A stretch of DNA of 64,000 nucleotides from CAG-791 sp002392385 (GTDB lineage: Bacteria; Bacillota; Clostridia; Lachnospirales; Lachnospiraceae): the NCBI GenBank assembly GCA_946616295.1, contig CAMOIU010000001.1, positions 56,476 to 120,475 of the forward strand, written 5' to 3'. Shown here in pieces: positions 8,496 to 19,700 of the stretch. The notes beneath the pieces were generated by a model, which had not been told where the DNA came from, did no database searches, and saw only the letters and a program-made list of their open reading frames with translations. Position numbers and translations under genes: made by a program. Positions within the stretch are counted from its first letter, which is position 1. Each line of letters begins with the position of its first letter.

Positions 8496-9176
8496 TTGAT
8501 TGCATATATAGATCATCATATGCTCACATTCCTGCTCGGGACAGCGGCAGTTCTGACTTTTTTATGGCTGATGCTTTTAAGGAACAGGCTGCGGATACAG
8601 TGGTGGACGGCGTTGATACTGTCCATCCTGCATGTCCTATATGGCGTTTTCTGTGTCAAGGTATTTGCCATAGTGGAAGCAGGCTTTGATATGAGTATAG
8701 CAGGGGCTATGAGCCTTTTTGGCGGTGTCTTCTTCATGCCGATCGCATATTGGCTTGGCGCAAAACTGTTTAACCGCAGCTATAAAGAAGTGTTTGACAT
8801 CTTTACGATCCCTTTGGTGTTTACCCTGATGCTGGCAAGAATTAATTGTCTGCACGCGGGCTGCTGCTATGGGATGCCTATTCCCGGTGGAAATGGACTC
8901 CGGTGGCCAACCAGAGAAGCAGAGTTACTGTTTTATGCAGTCTTTCTTTTCTTTGTTGGGAGAAGGGTATGGAACAAAGAAATGCGAGGGACAGCCTTTC
9001 CGGTCTATATGGCCTCCTATGGACTGTTCCGCATGATCACGGAGACCTTCCGTTATAAAGAGACAAACAGCCTTCTGCATTTGAGCCACCTATGGGCATT
9101 CCTTTCGTTTTCGATCGGTCTTAGCATCTACTATGAAATGATAAGAAGGGACAGAGTAACTCCTCAATCAGTATAA
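8496..9176 (+). CDS. Lgt-like polytopic membrane protein
   Basis: This 226-residue protein of about seven membrane segments resembles prolipoprotein diacylglyceryl transferase. It has ARINCLHAGCCYG (about residues 114-126) at the place of the Lgt signature, then RWPTREAELLFY and a YMASYGLFR block. It is shorter than most Lgt, and the HGG motif holding the essential histidine of Lgt appears here as FGG (about residues 75-77), so ordinary Lgt activity is doubtful. The TTG start at 8496 is supported by AGGAGG nine bases upstream (8481-8486). In this locus it may transfer a lipid-derived group to a glycan or to the co-encoded surface proteins (inference). Confidence 0.7.
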   Translation: MIAYIDHHMLTFLLGTAAVLTFLWLMLLRNRLRIQWWTALILSILHVLYGVFCVKVFAIVEAGFDMSIAGAMSLFGGVFFMPIAYWLGAKLFNRSYKEVFDIFTIPLVFTLMLARINCLHAGCCYGMPIPGGNGLRWPTREAELLFYAVFLFFVGRRVWNKEMRGTAFPVYMASYGLFRMITETFRYKETNSLLHLSHLWAFLSFSIGLSIYYEMIRRDRVTPQSV

Positions 9177-9201
9177 AAGAGACGGGAAAGGGAAAATAGT
9201 C

Positions 9202-12200
9202 ATGATTAAGCAGATTGTAAAGCGTTGGATTGCAATAATGCTGGCTGTAGTCGTGGCACTCGGTGTTATGCCTGCCATGGAACTGACAGTTTATGCTGCT
9301 ACACTAAACATCGGAATAGAAGGCCTTTCTGCGTCTTATGACAAAGGTACATGGGCAATTGAAGGGACTACGATTACAGGAAGTGTGACAACTGAAGAAG
9401 ACAGCGGTTGTACTGGTACGACGTATACGCCTGTTACCGGCACTCTTACATTTACTAATACTGGTTCCACATCTGGCATTCTGACTTATCAACTAACACA
9501 ATCCGGCAAGGGCTCTATTGTAGATAATGGAAAGGGCAGCATCACTTTGGGTGCAGCTGGAACAACGACGATCAGCATTACATCGGCGAAAGAATCGGAC
9601 ACAACTTCAGTTGAGATTTCTCACATTCGTTTCACACCGGTACAGAATATCGCTGTTACTTTTGTGCCGGGAGAAAACGGAAGTTATTCAGTTGATGGAA
9701 CTGCCGTAACTGAGGAAACAGTCATAACCAAACTAAACAGCGAGTTGTTTGCTCTTTCAGCGACCCCTGCTTCGGGCTATAGCTTTATGGCCTGGTACGA
9801 TGCGACAAATGAGCGATTCCTGTCACAGACCGGAACGACGTCTCTGGTGTTTACAGAACCGATTACGGTTACTCCCAAATTTATTACGGCAGGGGTCCCT
9901 GTGTTTGAAACTGGCGGCCAACTCTTTACAGATCTTAATGAAAGTATTTCCTATGCTCAGAATAACCATCAGGATAAGGTGACCCTGGTTGCTGATGGAA
10001 GTCTTCCGGCGGGAGACTATACGATTCCCAGCGGAATCACACTGCTCATTCCTTTTGATGAGGCGCATACACTATATAAAGACTCGCCTGTAGTTGTATA
10101 CAATAGTCACGATATTCCGACCCCGTACAAGACACTGACAATGGAGGAGGGGGCTGCTATTACCATTGCCTCAGGTGGAGCAATCAGCCTCGGAAGCAAA
10201 CTCAGTTCCAAAGGACAGTTGGGCGGGTGGAATGGAACACCGACAGGACCGGACGGAAGGATTAACATGAAATCCGGCAGTTCGATCAATATACAGAGCG
10301 GCGGTAATCTGTATGCTTGGGGGTACATTTATGGCTCTGGTTCTGTGACAGCGCAGAGCGGCGCAACGGTCCATGAAGCTTTCCAGATCAAGGACTGGAG
10401 AGGAGGCACTGCTACATCTAATGTGTATGAATATGCCTTTATTCTGAATCAGTATTATGTTCAGAATATCGAAGTACCTCTTACGATGTATGCCGGTGCT
10501 TCGGAGAAACTGTACTCGGCGGTTAATGCGGGCGGTTCCGCACACACTATGGGCGCCACCTTCATCGGTTCCTCCGGCATGTTCAATCTTTCCAGCGGAT
10601 ATTTGGTTAAGGATTATATCGAAAGTGAAGACAGGTTGAAGGTTACATGCTGCGGCGATGTCTCTGTTTCACCTATGACCATGACGGGTCTTCCTCTCAT
10701 CGGCAGCATAAGCACAGATAACTATATCCTTCCAATCACCAGTAATATCACAATTGACATACAGTCAGGAACGACAACAATCAACCAAGACATCTCCCTT
10801 CTTCCCGGCGTTGAGGCGAAGGTTGGAGAGAACGCAAGTTTTGTAGTCGGTTCTGGCAAGAGTGTTTATGTCTATGACAATGACGATTGGGGTAATTTCA
10901 CTGGCAGTGCTAAGTTATATGTCATCGGTTATTCTGTTGCAAACGGAATAAACGCCAAACGCACAGCTGCCAGTCTGAAAGACGCAAAGATCGATGTCAA
11001 TGGCACTGTGAACGTCTTAGGAAATATGTATACCTCTGCCCACGGTTCGGATATTCTGAGCGGTGGGAAAAGCGGCGTGGTCAAGGTCAGCGTAGCTCCC
11101 GGGTCATCAGATGTCACGATTTATGAAATGGAAAATAACTCTACCAAGAGATCTGTGACCTTTACACCGGCCTGGCTGCACAACGGGGAAGGAAGACCCC
11201 AGGAAGCCGAAGAGTATACAAAAACAGCAGGTGCGGATAAAGGCAGCGTATTCTTCTACTGCTCACCGCTGGATATGTGGCTGAAGAATGGCGACGTGTA
11301 TCGGGTGACCTTTGACGCGAACGCCCCGGAGAATACGCCAATAGAAGGTGAAACCGCTCAACTCGTATTTGAGGTTGATAAAGAATCATATAAAGCCGCA
11401 GCAGATATAGATGCTCTGAAGCAGCCCCTTACAGCCAATGGCTATGTGATCGAAGGGAAAAGATTCGTCAGTTGGAATACAAAAGCTGATGGTTCCGGAA
11501 CTTCTTATCAGGACAGTGAGCCTGCCTTCTTTGCCAAGGATACGACTCTTTACGCACAGTGGGAAGATGCATCTAATCAGACTTTCACTGTAACATGGAA
11601 GAACTGGGACGGCACGGAGCTTGAGACGGATACAGAGGTTCTTGCCGGATCGATTCCCGCCTATGATGGTGAGAATCCTGAAAAGGCTGCAGATCAGCAG
11701 TACACCTATTCCTTCGCGGGATGGTACTCCAGCGCAGATGAAGAATTGGAGCCGGAGAACAGGCCGCTGTATACTTCTGAGGCCATGCCTGCTGTGACCG
11801 GAAATGTCACGTTTACAGCCGCATTCAACAGCACAGTTAACAAATATACTGTGACATGGAAGAACTGGGATGATACTGTCCTTGAGACAGATATGAACGT
11901 AGAATACGGCATGAAGCCTGAGTATAATGGTCAAACGCCGGTCAGAGAAGCAACACCTGAGTATAACTACGCTTTTGAAGGCTGGACACCGTCAGTTGCG
12001 GATGTTACTGGAGATATTACTTACACAGCGATGTTTACAGAGACACCTCGCACGTACACGGTGACCTGGAAGAATGAAGACGGCACGGTACTTGAGACAG
12101 ATGAGGGTGTAAACTATGGCGCTACACCTTCTTATGACGGCGAGACACCTTCTAAGGAGGCAACAGCTCAGTATAGTTACACTTTCAATGGATGGACTCC

Positions 12201-15200
12201 GGAAGTGTCTGCTGTGACAGGCGATGCAGTGTATACGGCATCGTTTACTGAGTCTGCCCGAACCTACACGGTGACGTGGAAGAATGAGGACGGGACAGTC
12301 CTGGAGACGGATTCCAATGTTGCGTACGGGGTGACGCCGGAATACAACAGTGCAGCTCCTACGAAAGCAGCGGATGCCCAGTATACCTATACATTTGACA
12401 AGTGGTCTCCGGAAATCACGGAGGTAACTGGAGATGTCACGTATACGGCTGCGTACAGCAGAACTGTCAACACCTATACAGTAACCTGGAAGAACGAGGA
12501 CGGAACTGTCCTCGAAACCGACGAAAATGTCGCATATGGCGCAACACCGACTTATGACGGAGAAGCACCCACCAAGGCGGCGGATGCCCAGTACACCTAT
12601 ACATTTGACAAGTGGTCTCCGGAAATCACGGAGGTAACTGGCAATGCCACTTATACAGCCACGTACAGCAGAACTGTCAATACCTATACGGTGACGTGGA
12701 AGAATGAGGATGGAACTGTCCTCGAAACCGACGAAAATGTCGCATACGGCGTAACACCGACTTATGACGGAGAAACACCCGCCAAGGCGGCGGATGCCCA
12801 GTATACTTATCTGTTTGCAGGCTGGACACCGGAAGTGGCAGCTGTGACAGGAGACACTGTCTATACCGCTCAGTTTAATACCACGGTCCAGACATATACG
12901 GTGACGTGGAAGAACGAGGATGGAACGGTTCTGGAGACAGACACATCCGCGTATGGAACGATGCCGGAATATAACGGGGGGACTCCTGAAAAGGCCGGCA
13001 ACGCGCAGTTCACCTATACCTTCAAAGGCTGGTCCCCGGAAATCTCCGAAGTGACCGGGGACAGCACCTACACTGCAGTCTTTGAGGAGACGACCAGGAC
13101 CTACACTGTGACCTGGAAGGATGAGGATGGCACGGTGCTTGACACGGATCAGGCTGCCTATGGCTCCAGACCGTCGTATACCGGGCAGACGCCTTCGAAG
13201 GCCGGAAATGCGCAGTACACATATACCTTCAGCGGGTGGTCCCCTGAGATTGCAGAAGTTACCGGGGATGTCACCTACACAGCCACCTACAGCAGTGCGG
13301 TCAACAGATATACCGTGACGTGGAAAGACGAAGACGGAAGAGTTCTTGAAAAGGACGAGAACGTCGAGTACGGTGCGACGCCTGTCTTTAACGGAAAGAC
13401 GCCTGTCAAGGAGGGAACGGAGGAATTCAGTTATACCTTCGCAGGATGGAACCCGGAGATTTCCGAGGTCCGCGGCAACGTGACGTATACGGCGCGGTAT
13501 ACCGAGGAGACCAATACCTACACCGTCACATGGAACAACTATAACGGAGATCAGTTGGAGAAGGACGAGAACGTTCCTTTTGGCACGAGACCGAATTATA
13601 ACGGGGCGACTCCGTCCAAACCCGCAACAGCCCAGTTTACCTACACCTTTGCAGGCTGGTCGCCGAACATCACAGACGTGACAGGAAATGTAACTTATAC
13701 AGCGGTATTTACTGAGACAGTCAACCGCTATACGATTACATTCGCAGATGAAGAAGGAAAGGTTCTGCAGGAAGAAGAGTATGACTATGGTGAGCGGCCG
13801 GTCTATAACGGCACCGCTCAGGAGAAGACGTCGACAGCCCAGTACACATATATCTTTGCAGGCTGGTACTCCTCCGCAGATGCCGGCGTGGATCCGAACA
13901 AGAGACCGGTCTATGATTCAGAAGGCATTCCGGAGGTTACAGGAAGCGTAACTTATACGCCTGCCTTTATCGCAGAGGTCAACAAATACACGATCCGCTT
14001 CATCAATGATGACGATTCGGTTCTTCAGACAGGGCAGATTGCCTACGGGGAGATGCCTTCCTATAACGGAAGTGAACCGGAGAAGGCATTGGATGCTCAG
14101 TACACTTACACATTTGCCGGATGGAAGCCTGTACTCGCAGCGGTGACCGGGAATGCGGACTACAAGGCGACGTATACAAAGACTGTCAACACGTATAAAG
14201 TGACGTGGCAGAATTCGGACGGCACAGTCCTTGAGACCGACGAGAACGTCGAATACGGTTCCACACCGTCTTATGACGGCGAAACGCCCGTGAAGAAAGG
14301 AGACGAGCAGTTCACCTACATTTTCACCGGCTGGACTCCGGAGGTGACAGCCGTCACAGGGAATGTTATCTATACGGCAATGTACAGATCTTCCGTCAAC
14401 ACCTATACGGTAATCTGGAAGAATTCGGACGGCACAGTCCTTGAGAAGGATGAAAATGTCGAGTACGGGACGATTCCGACTTACGACGGCGAGACGCCTG
14501 CCAAGCAAGGAGATTCCCAGTATACCTATACCTTTGATGGATGGGATTCTGAGATCACATCCGTGACAGGAGACGTAGAATATACAGCGGTCTACACTTC
14601 TGAAGTGAATGAGTACGCGATAGTGTGGAAGAATTATGACGGAACGATTCTTCTGACAACTTATGCTGCGTATGGTTCTACGCCGGAGTACAAAGGCATT
14701 GTGGAGCGCAGCACAACTGAAAACGAGGAAGGCAGTTATACCTTCAAGGGGTGGACACCGGAAGTGACCGAAGTAACAGGTGATCGGGAATACACGGCAG
14801 ATTTCACCTTTACAGGTATCAGAACCCTGGAAGAAGGCAGACAGTACTTCGTGGATGACAGGTTGCAGAAATCCGGATGGACACAGGTCGGAGACAACAT
14901 CTATTACTTTGACTATGAGACCGGCTATGCGGCGACAGGCATTGCGAGTACGGTGAAAGAGAAGGAGGATGACAGAGAGCCCGGACTCTATGTATTCAAT
15001 GCAAACGGAGTATTCCGCAATGGCCTGAACGGAGTGTACACGGATGAGGGCTCCGAATCTCAGGATACTTATTATGTCCTGGAAGGCAGGGTACAGGAAA
15101 ATGCCGGACTTGTAAGAGTTATTCTGGATGACGGCGCGATCAACTACTATTACTTCGGAGAAGATAACAAGGCGGTCAAAGATGGCAGTTATAAGGTAGA

Positions 15201-16602
15201 CAAAAACAATGATCTTCCACTGCCGGCGTATCGTTATCTGTTTGATGAGCACGGTGTGATCGTACATGACGCTGACACAACGAAGAACGGAATCCACAGT
15301 CTGACACAGGACGACGGAAATCTGTATTACATGATCGATGGCGTCAATGTGGGTGAAGGCCTCCTTTTCATCGATGGCTCCTACTATTACGCAAAGACTT
15401 CCAGCGGCATGATCGTTCGGAACAGTAAGTATTGGATCACAAAGACCAATGGCCTGCCGATCGATCCGGCGGAATACAGCTTCGACAGTGAAGGCAGACT
15501 GGTTTTGAACGGATTCGTGATCAGTGGCGGCTACACCTATTATTATAAAGACGGTGTGCGCACGAAGGGATTCTGCAAGATCGGAGATGATTATTATCTC
15601 TTTAATGCAGGAAACGGCAGGATGTACCATGATGCCACAATGTGGGTCGGAGATAATGAATATGGCATTGTAGGAGGTATGTACTACTTCGGCAGCGACG
15701 GAAGGATGGTCCTTCCCGACCTCGAAAACGGGATCCGTGCAGTTGTCTCCGAGAACGGAAAGCTGTACTTTACGATCGACGGTGCCCGCATGGTGAACGG
15801 TCTCTATGAATTGGATGGAGAATACTATTACGCCAAGAACAGCGGGAAACTTGCAGTCGGAGAGACTGTCTGGGTGAGCAACAAGAATGGCTTAATTCCT
15901 GAAAAAGGGAACTGGTATGCGTTCGACACAAACGGGAAACTGATCAAGACCGGGTTCGTGGAAGGCGGCGGCAGTACTTACTACTATAAGGATTGTGCGC
16001 TCGCGCTTGGCTTCACCCTTATCGATGGAAACTATTACTACTTCAATGCCGGAAGCGGAAAGATGTACAAAGACACCACACTGTGGGTGGGCGACAACAG
16101 CTATGGCGTAGAAGCCGGTATGTACAGGTTCGGTGCAGACGGACGAATGGTGATACCGGATCTTGAAAACGGGTCGAAACTGATTCAGTCGGAGGGCGGA
16201 AAGCTCTACTTTACCATCGACGGTGCAAGAATGAGCAATGGCCTCTACGAACTGGACGGCGAGTATTACTACGCAAATAGCAGTGGAGTACTTGCGGTCG
16301 GCGAGACGGCCTGGGTGAGTAATAAGAATGGATTGATTCCTGAAAAGGGCAACTGGTACGCTTTCGATGATTCCGGGAAACTGATCAAGACCGGCTTTGT
16401 GGAAGGCGGCGGCAGCATCTATTATTACGAGGACTGCGTACTGGCTCTAGGCCTGACGAAGGTAGGAGATGATTACTACTTCTTTAATGCAGGCAGCGGA
16501 AAGATGTACCGGGATATGGATCTATGGGTCGGAGCGAATGATTATGGCTTCACAGGAGGCATGTATCACTTTGACGCAGACGGAAAAATGGTGATTTCCT
16601 GA
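9202..16602 (+). CDS. Giant secreted protein with InlB-like and cell-wall-binding repeats
   Basis: A 2466-residue secreted protein. A signal peptide ends near VYA (residue about 32). Residues 40-700 form a beta-rich region with low-complexity Thr/Ser/Gly stretches, and about 700-785 is a classical Listeria-Bacteroides repeat. Then come 15 units of about 70 residues (about 793-1871) of the form TYTVTWKNEDGTVLETD ... TFxGWxPExxxVTGxxxYTAxY, an InlB B-repeat-like stalk. The C-terminus (about 1880-2466) is aromatic cell-wall-binding repeats with YYY and DGRM motifs, including a 147-residue higher-order repeat. There is no LPxTG motif, so attachment is probably non-covalent through the C-terminal repeats. 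It follows the Lgt-like gene by 25 bases; GGGAAAGGGAAAA precedes the ATG. Confidence 0.85.
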   Translation: MIKQIVKRWIAIMLAVVVALGVMPAMELTVYAATLNIGIEGLSASYDKGTWAIEGTTITGSVTTEEDSGCTGTTYTPVTGTLTFTNTGSTSGILTYQLTQSGKGSIVDNGKGSITLGAAGTTTISITSAKESDTTSVEISHIRFTPVQNIAVTFVPGENGSYSVDGTAVTEETVITKLNSELFALSATPASGYSFMAWYDATNERFLSQTGTTSLVFTEPITVTPKFITAGVPVFETGGQLFTDLNESISYAQNNHQDKVTLVADGSLPAGDYTIPSGITLLIPFDEAHTLYKDSPVVVYNSHDIPTPYKTLTMEEGAAITIASGGAISLGSKLSSKGQLGGWNGTPTGPDGRINMKSGSSINIQSGGNLYAWGYIYGSGSVTAQSGATVHEAFQIKDWRGGTATSNVYEYAFILNQYYVQNIEVPLTMYAGASEKLYSAVNAGGSAHTMGATFIGSSGMFNLSSGYLVKDYIESEDRLKVTCCGDVSVSPMTMTGLPLIGSISTDNYILPITSNITIDIQSGTTTINQDISLLPGVEAKVGENASFVVGSGKSVYVYDNDDWGNFTGSAKLYVIGYSVANGINAKRTAASLKDAKIDVNGTVNVLGNMYTSAHGSDILSGGKSGVVKVSVAPGSSDVTIYEMENNSTKRSVTFTPAWLHNGEGRPQEAEEYTKTAGADKGSVFFYCSPLDMWLKNGDVYRVTFDANAPENTPIEGETAQLVFEVDKESYKAAADIDALKQPLTANGYVIEGKRFVSWNTKADGSGTSYQDSEPAFFAKDTTLYAQWEDASNQTFTVTWKNWDGTELETDTEVLAGSIPAYDGENPEKAADQQYTYSFAGWYSSADEELEPENRPLYTSEAMPAVTGNVTFTAAFNSTVNKYTVTWKNWDDTVLETDMNVEYGMKPEYNGQTPVREATPEYNYAFEGWTPSVADVTGDITYTAMFTETPRTYTVTWKNEDGTVLETDEGVNYGATPSYDGETPSKEATAQYSYTFNGWTPEVSAVTGDAVYTASFTESARTYTVTWKNEDGTVLETDSNVAYGVTPEYNSAAPTKAADAQYTYTFDKWSPEITEVTGDVTYTAAYSRTVNTYTVTWKNEDGTVLETDENVAYGATPTYDGEAPTKAADAQYTYTFDKWSPEITEVTGNATYTATYSRTVNTYTVTWKNEDGTVLETDENVAYGVTPTYDGETPAKAADAQYTYLFAGWTPEVAAVTGDTVYTAQFNTTVQTYTVTWKNEDGTVLETDTSAYGTMPEYNGGTPEKAGNAQFTYTFKGWSPEISEVTGDSTYTAVFEETTRTYTVTWKDEDGTVLDTDQAAYGSRPSYTGQTPSKAGNAQYTYTFSGWSPEIAEVTGDVTYTATYSSAVNRYTVTWKDEDGRVLEKDENVEYGATPVFNGKTPVKEGTEEFSYTFAGWNPEISEVRGNVTYTARYTEETNTYTVTWNNYNGDQLEKDENVPFGTRPNYNGATPSKPATAQFTYTFAGWSPNITDVTGNVTYTAVFTETVNRYTITFADEEGKVLQEEEYDYGERPVYNGTAQEKTSTAQYTYIFAGWYSSADAGVDPNKRPVYDSEGIPEVTGSVTYTPAFIAEVNKYTIRFINDDDSVLQTGQIAYGEMPSYNGSEPEKALDAQYTYTFAGWKPVLAAVTGNADYKATYTKTVNTYKVTWQNSDGTVLETDENVEYGSTPSYDGETPVKKGDEQFTYIFTGWTPEVTAVTGNVIYTAMYRSSVNTYTVIWKNSDGTVLEKDENVEYGTIPTYDGETPAKQGDSQYTYTFDGWDSEITSVTGDVEYTAVYTSEVNEYAIVWKNYDGTILLTTYAAYGSTPEYKGIVERSTTENEEGSYTFKGWTPEVTEVTGDREYTADFTFTGIRTLEEGRQYFVDDRLQKSGWTQVGDNIYYFDYETGYAATGIASTVKEKEDDREPGLYVFNANGVFRNGLNGVYTDEGSESQDTYYVLEGRVQENAGLVRVILDDGAINYYYFGEDNKAVKDGSYKVDKNNDLPLPAYRYLFDEHGVIVHDADTTKNGIHSLTQDDGNLYYMIDGVNVGEGLLFIDGSYYYAKTSSGMIVRNSKYWITKTNGLPIDPAEYSFDSEGRLVLNGFVISGGYTYYYKDGVRTKGFCKIGDDYYLFNAGNGRMYHDATMWVGDNEYGIVGGMYYFGSDGRMVLPDLENGIRAVVSENGKLYFTIDGARMVNGLYELDGEYYYAKNSGKLAVGETVWVSNKNGLIPEKGNWYAFDTNGKLIKTGFVEGGGSTYYYKDCALALGFTLIDGNYYYFNAGSGKMYKDTTLWVGDNSYGVEAGMYRFGADGRMVIPDLENGSKLIQSEGGKLYFTIDGARMSNGLYELDGEYYYANSSGVLAVGETAWVSNKNGLIPEKGNWYAFDDSGKLIKTGFVEGGGSIYYYEDCVLALGLTKVGDDYYFFNAGSGKMYRDMDLWVGANDYGFTGGMYHFDADGKMVIS
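11577..14816 (+). repeat. 15 tandem InlB-like repeat units (about 210 bp each)
   Basis: Fifteen in-frame units of about 69-70 codons (two carry an extra 16-17 codon insert after FAGWYSSAD) encode the stalk of the giant surface protein. Units 4, 5 and 6 (about 12263-12892) are nearly identical in DNA, pointing to recent duplication or gene conversion, while the outer units have drifted. The count is likely to vary between strains. Confidence 0.85.
15568..16602 (+). repeat. 441-bp higher-order cell-wall-binding repeat (two copies plus part)
   Basis: The block starting with a GF-x-K/L-I motif recurs at 15568, 16009 and 16450, exactly 441 bases (147 codons) apart; the third copy is cut off by the stop codon. 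Each block holds several aromatic YYY/YYF plus Gly-Lys-Met subrepeats. It is homologous to the 444-bp repeat at the end of the next gene. Confidence 0.85.
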
Positions 16603-16639
16603 CGAAAAGCCCAAAGCAGCAATGTCAGCAGATCGGAGT

Positions 16640-16670
16640 GTGCGCCAGCCCCGTCCCGGGGCCGGCGCAC
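16640..16670 (+). terminator. Very strong hairpin between the two giant genes
   Basis: GTGCGCC (16640-16646) pairs with GGCGCAC (16664-16670), and GCCCCG (16648-16653) pairs with CGGGGC (16657-16662) around a TCC loop, with one A-C mismatch. No U-tract follows, so it could attenuate, protect the upstream mRNA 3' end, or both. It is far more GC-rich than its surroundings. Confidence 0.6.
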
Positions 16671-16733
16671 AGCGGTATGGAAAAACGGTCCTCCCGCAAG
16701 AGCAGGGTTATGTTGAAAGGAAAGAGTAAGGCA

Positions 16734-19700
16734 ATGAAAAAGAAGTATTCTTTGAAAAAACTGTCAATACTGCTGGCTGCTTGTCTGCTGTTAGGGAGCT
16801 GCCCGACAGGAACATACGCTGCCGAGGCTTCGGTGGAAGAACCTGCAATTGAACAGGAGCAGGAAAAAGAGGAGGAGCCCTCAGAGGCTGACAGTCAGAT
16901 TCCTGCTTCTGAAGAACCATCGCAGGCTCCTGACAACGGGCAAGACGCTGACGAGCAGTTATCGGAAGGAGGCTCTCCCGAATCAGGATTATCCGGTCAG
17001 GAGACAGATGATGGATCGGAACAGGAGAAGGAGCCCGTATCTGAACAGGGAGCAGAACAAGTTACTGAGCCTTCTGCCACGGAAGGAGACGGAGAAAATG
17101 AAGAGCTGACAGAATCTGATGAGGAGATCACAGAAGAAGATTCCGAGGAAGAAGAGACAGAGACCGGAAGTGTTCCCTCAGATCCGATCTCATCATACAG
17201 TGATTTCATTAAGTCTCTGACAGAACTGGAAACATATGCCCGGGAATATGCCGATGAGCATGCCGGAGAGGATCCGAATGCCCTGGTGATCAATTTTATT
17301 CGTTGTGGCGTGGAAAAGTACACCTCTGGGACCTGGACTACATTCTGTGGAGAGGAAAAGACTGCTTTTACCACATTTGTAGCCGAGAAGGATGTGGAAA
17401 ATGCCACAGAGGCGTCCAGACTGAGAAAACTTGAAACTTTTACCCTTCCGAATGGTGATAGGGTGGAATTTGCGCACATGTTCGGATGCATGGACATGGC
17501 ATATCACACCGGGAATCAGAACACAGCGGATCTGGGAAGCTGGGTAGGTGATCTCTGCGATCTGGTGCAGCTTGCACACAATGGAGGCGTGTCTGGTACA
17601 GTAGAACAGATGGCGGAGGAGATCCGCACAAACAACAGTAAGTACTTTCTCTATGATGATCCTCACTCGCATTCTTTTGGGAGACAGGATCTCTATGCGG
17701 ATCTCGACGCCTATTATATTCTCCGAAACTTATCGGGATCAGGATCGATCAGCGCGGTAATGAAGAAATATTATACAGGGAATCTTACCGACAAGAACCG
17801 GGCTGTTTATTTTATTGATCACCGCCTCGGAGGAGCTTCTACCAGGGCTGAGATCCGCCTGAAAGTGTACGAGATCTATCAGGGCAATGAAGGGGCACAT
17901 ACCTTGGAAGGGACTTATCTTCCGGATGGTGTCAATGCCGATGTGCGACAGGCCTGCTGTTATGCATTTGCGGATTATCTGTACGAAACCGCGAAGGGGA
18001 GTCTGGAGAACAGTTATTATACACTGATCTCCACAGAGAAATCGAACCCGGCGCCTGGTGTGACACAGGAGATCAAAACAGCTGTCACTCAGGACAATAA
18101 GCAGATCGTCTATTATATCGCCAAGGCGGATATCACGCGCAGCGATATCAGTGTTCATGCAAATTACAATAACAATGACGGAACTAGCTGGGGCATGTCC
18201 CGTGTTTCCGACCAGATGAAAGCTGCTGAGAAAAGGCATAGTAATCCGGAGGACGAAGAACACTATACACCCAATTATAGCGCAGTCATCGGTGTCAATG
18301 CCGATTTCTACAACATGAGTACGGGCGTGCCTTCCGGTCCTCTGGTAATGGAGGGGATCCAGTATCATGACATCGGTACGGGGAATTTCTTTGGAATCAA
18401 GAAGGACGGTACACCGATCATCGGCGGCAAGGCTGAGTGGGACGCCAATAAAAACGATCTGGAAGAGGCCGTCGGCGCTTCCGTATGGCTTGTCCGCAAC
18501 GGGGAGATCGCTGTAACAGCGACATCTAATTATTACAATGATCGCGCTTCCCGCACTGCTGTCGGTATAACTTATGACGGGCGTGTCGTACTTATGGTTC
18601 TGGACGGCAGGCAGGAACCTTATTCCTGCGGCGGCAGTGCCATTGAGATAGCACAGATCATGCAGGATGCGGGATGTGTTTCCGCAGTCAATCTGGATGG
18701 CGGCGGGTCTTCTACATTTGCCGGTAAAGCAGAAGGATCGGATGAGATCAAAGTCATCAACAGACCTTCAGATGGATATGAGAGATCTGTAAGTTCATCA
18801 CTTATGGTAGTCTCTGCGGCAAAACCGTCTAATGAATTCGATCATGCGGTGGTTTCTGCTGATTATGATTATTTGACTGTAGGATCCGAGCTTGAGATCC
18901 AGGCAACCGGTGTTACAGTGACCGGGGGCGCAACGGACCTTCCCGAGGATACTTCCCTGCAGAGTACCGATGAAAGCATCGGCACGATATCGGAGGACAG
19001 TGTCTTCACAGCCAAAGCCCCGGGCGATGTCCAGATACGGGTCATTTCCGGGGATGGGGAAGTCCTCGGCTCCAAGACCATGCATGTGGTAGATCCGACC
19101 GAGCTGCATTTCTCCAAGGAGAGCATCAATGCTGTCTACGGCGAGCCGGTCGCGCTTCCGCTGGAAGCCCTTTATAAAGGGAATCCGGTGAAGATCAATC
19201 CGAACGATGTGACCTTCGGATACCTCAAGGTCACGCTGACTTCCATCGGAAATGTGGAAGGAAGTGCAGTCAATTCTACAAGGACAGAATTGGTCTTCGA
19301 TTATCCTGAGGCAGGTACGATCGACGGATTTGAGTTTACACCTGCAGACGGAGAGGATAGGGTTCGCACACTTACTGTTGGAGCGGTCCTCACATCCAAG
19401 CTGAATGAATTCCAGCAGACGGTTGCCACAGAATATCAGTCAGCATATCAGGAAGCGATTGCGAATGGCTTCACGGCCTCAGATGCTGCACTGCAGGCGG
19501 AAGCGAGGGCAGTGAACAAGGCACTGGATACGGCAGCACGTCTTTCTATCTACATGTACAGTGCTGATGAAGCTACATTTGATTTTGAGGACGCGACGGG
19601 AGAAAACGGGATCATTGCCTGGAAGAGAGATATTTCCAATTCCACCTATAATGAATCCGAACAGACATACAGTATCATCGATCCGGAACAGCCTGCCGAG

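Noticed and set aside
13918..15630. 570-codon minus-strand frame under the giant InlB-repeat gene
   Set aside because: Repeat-driven antisense frame; no promoter or ribosome binding site, and the plus-strand gene is unbroken.
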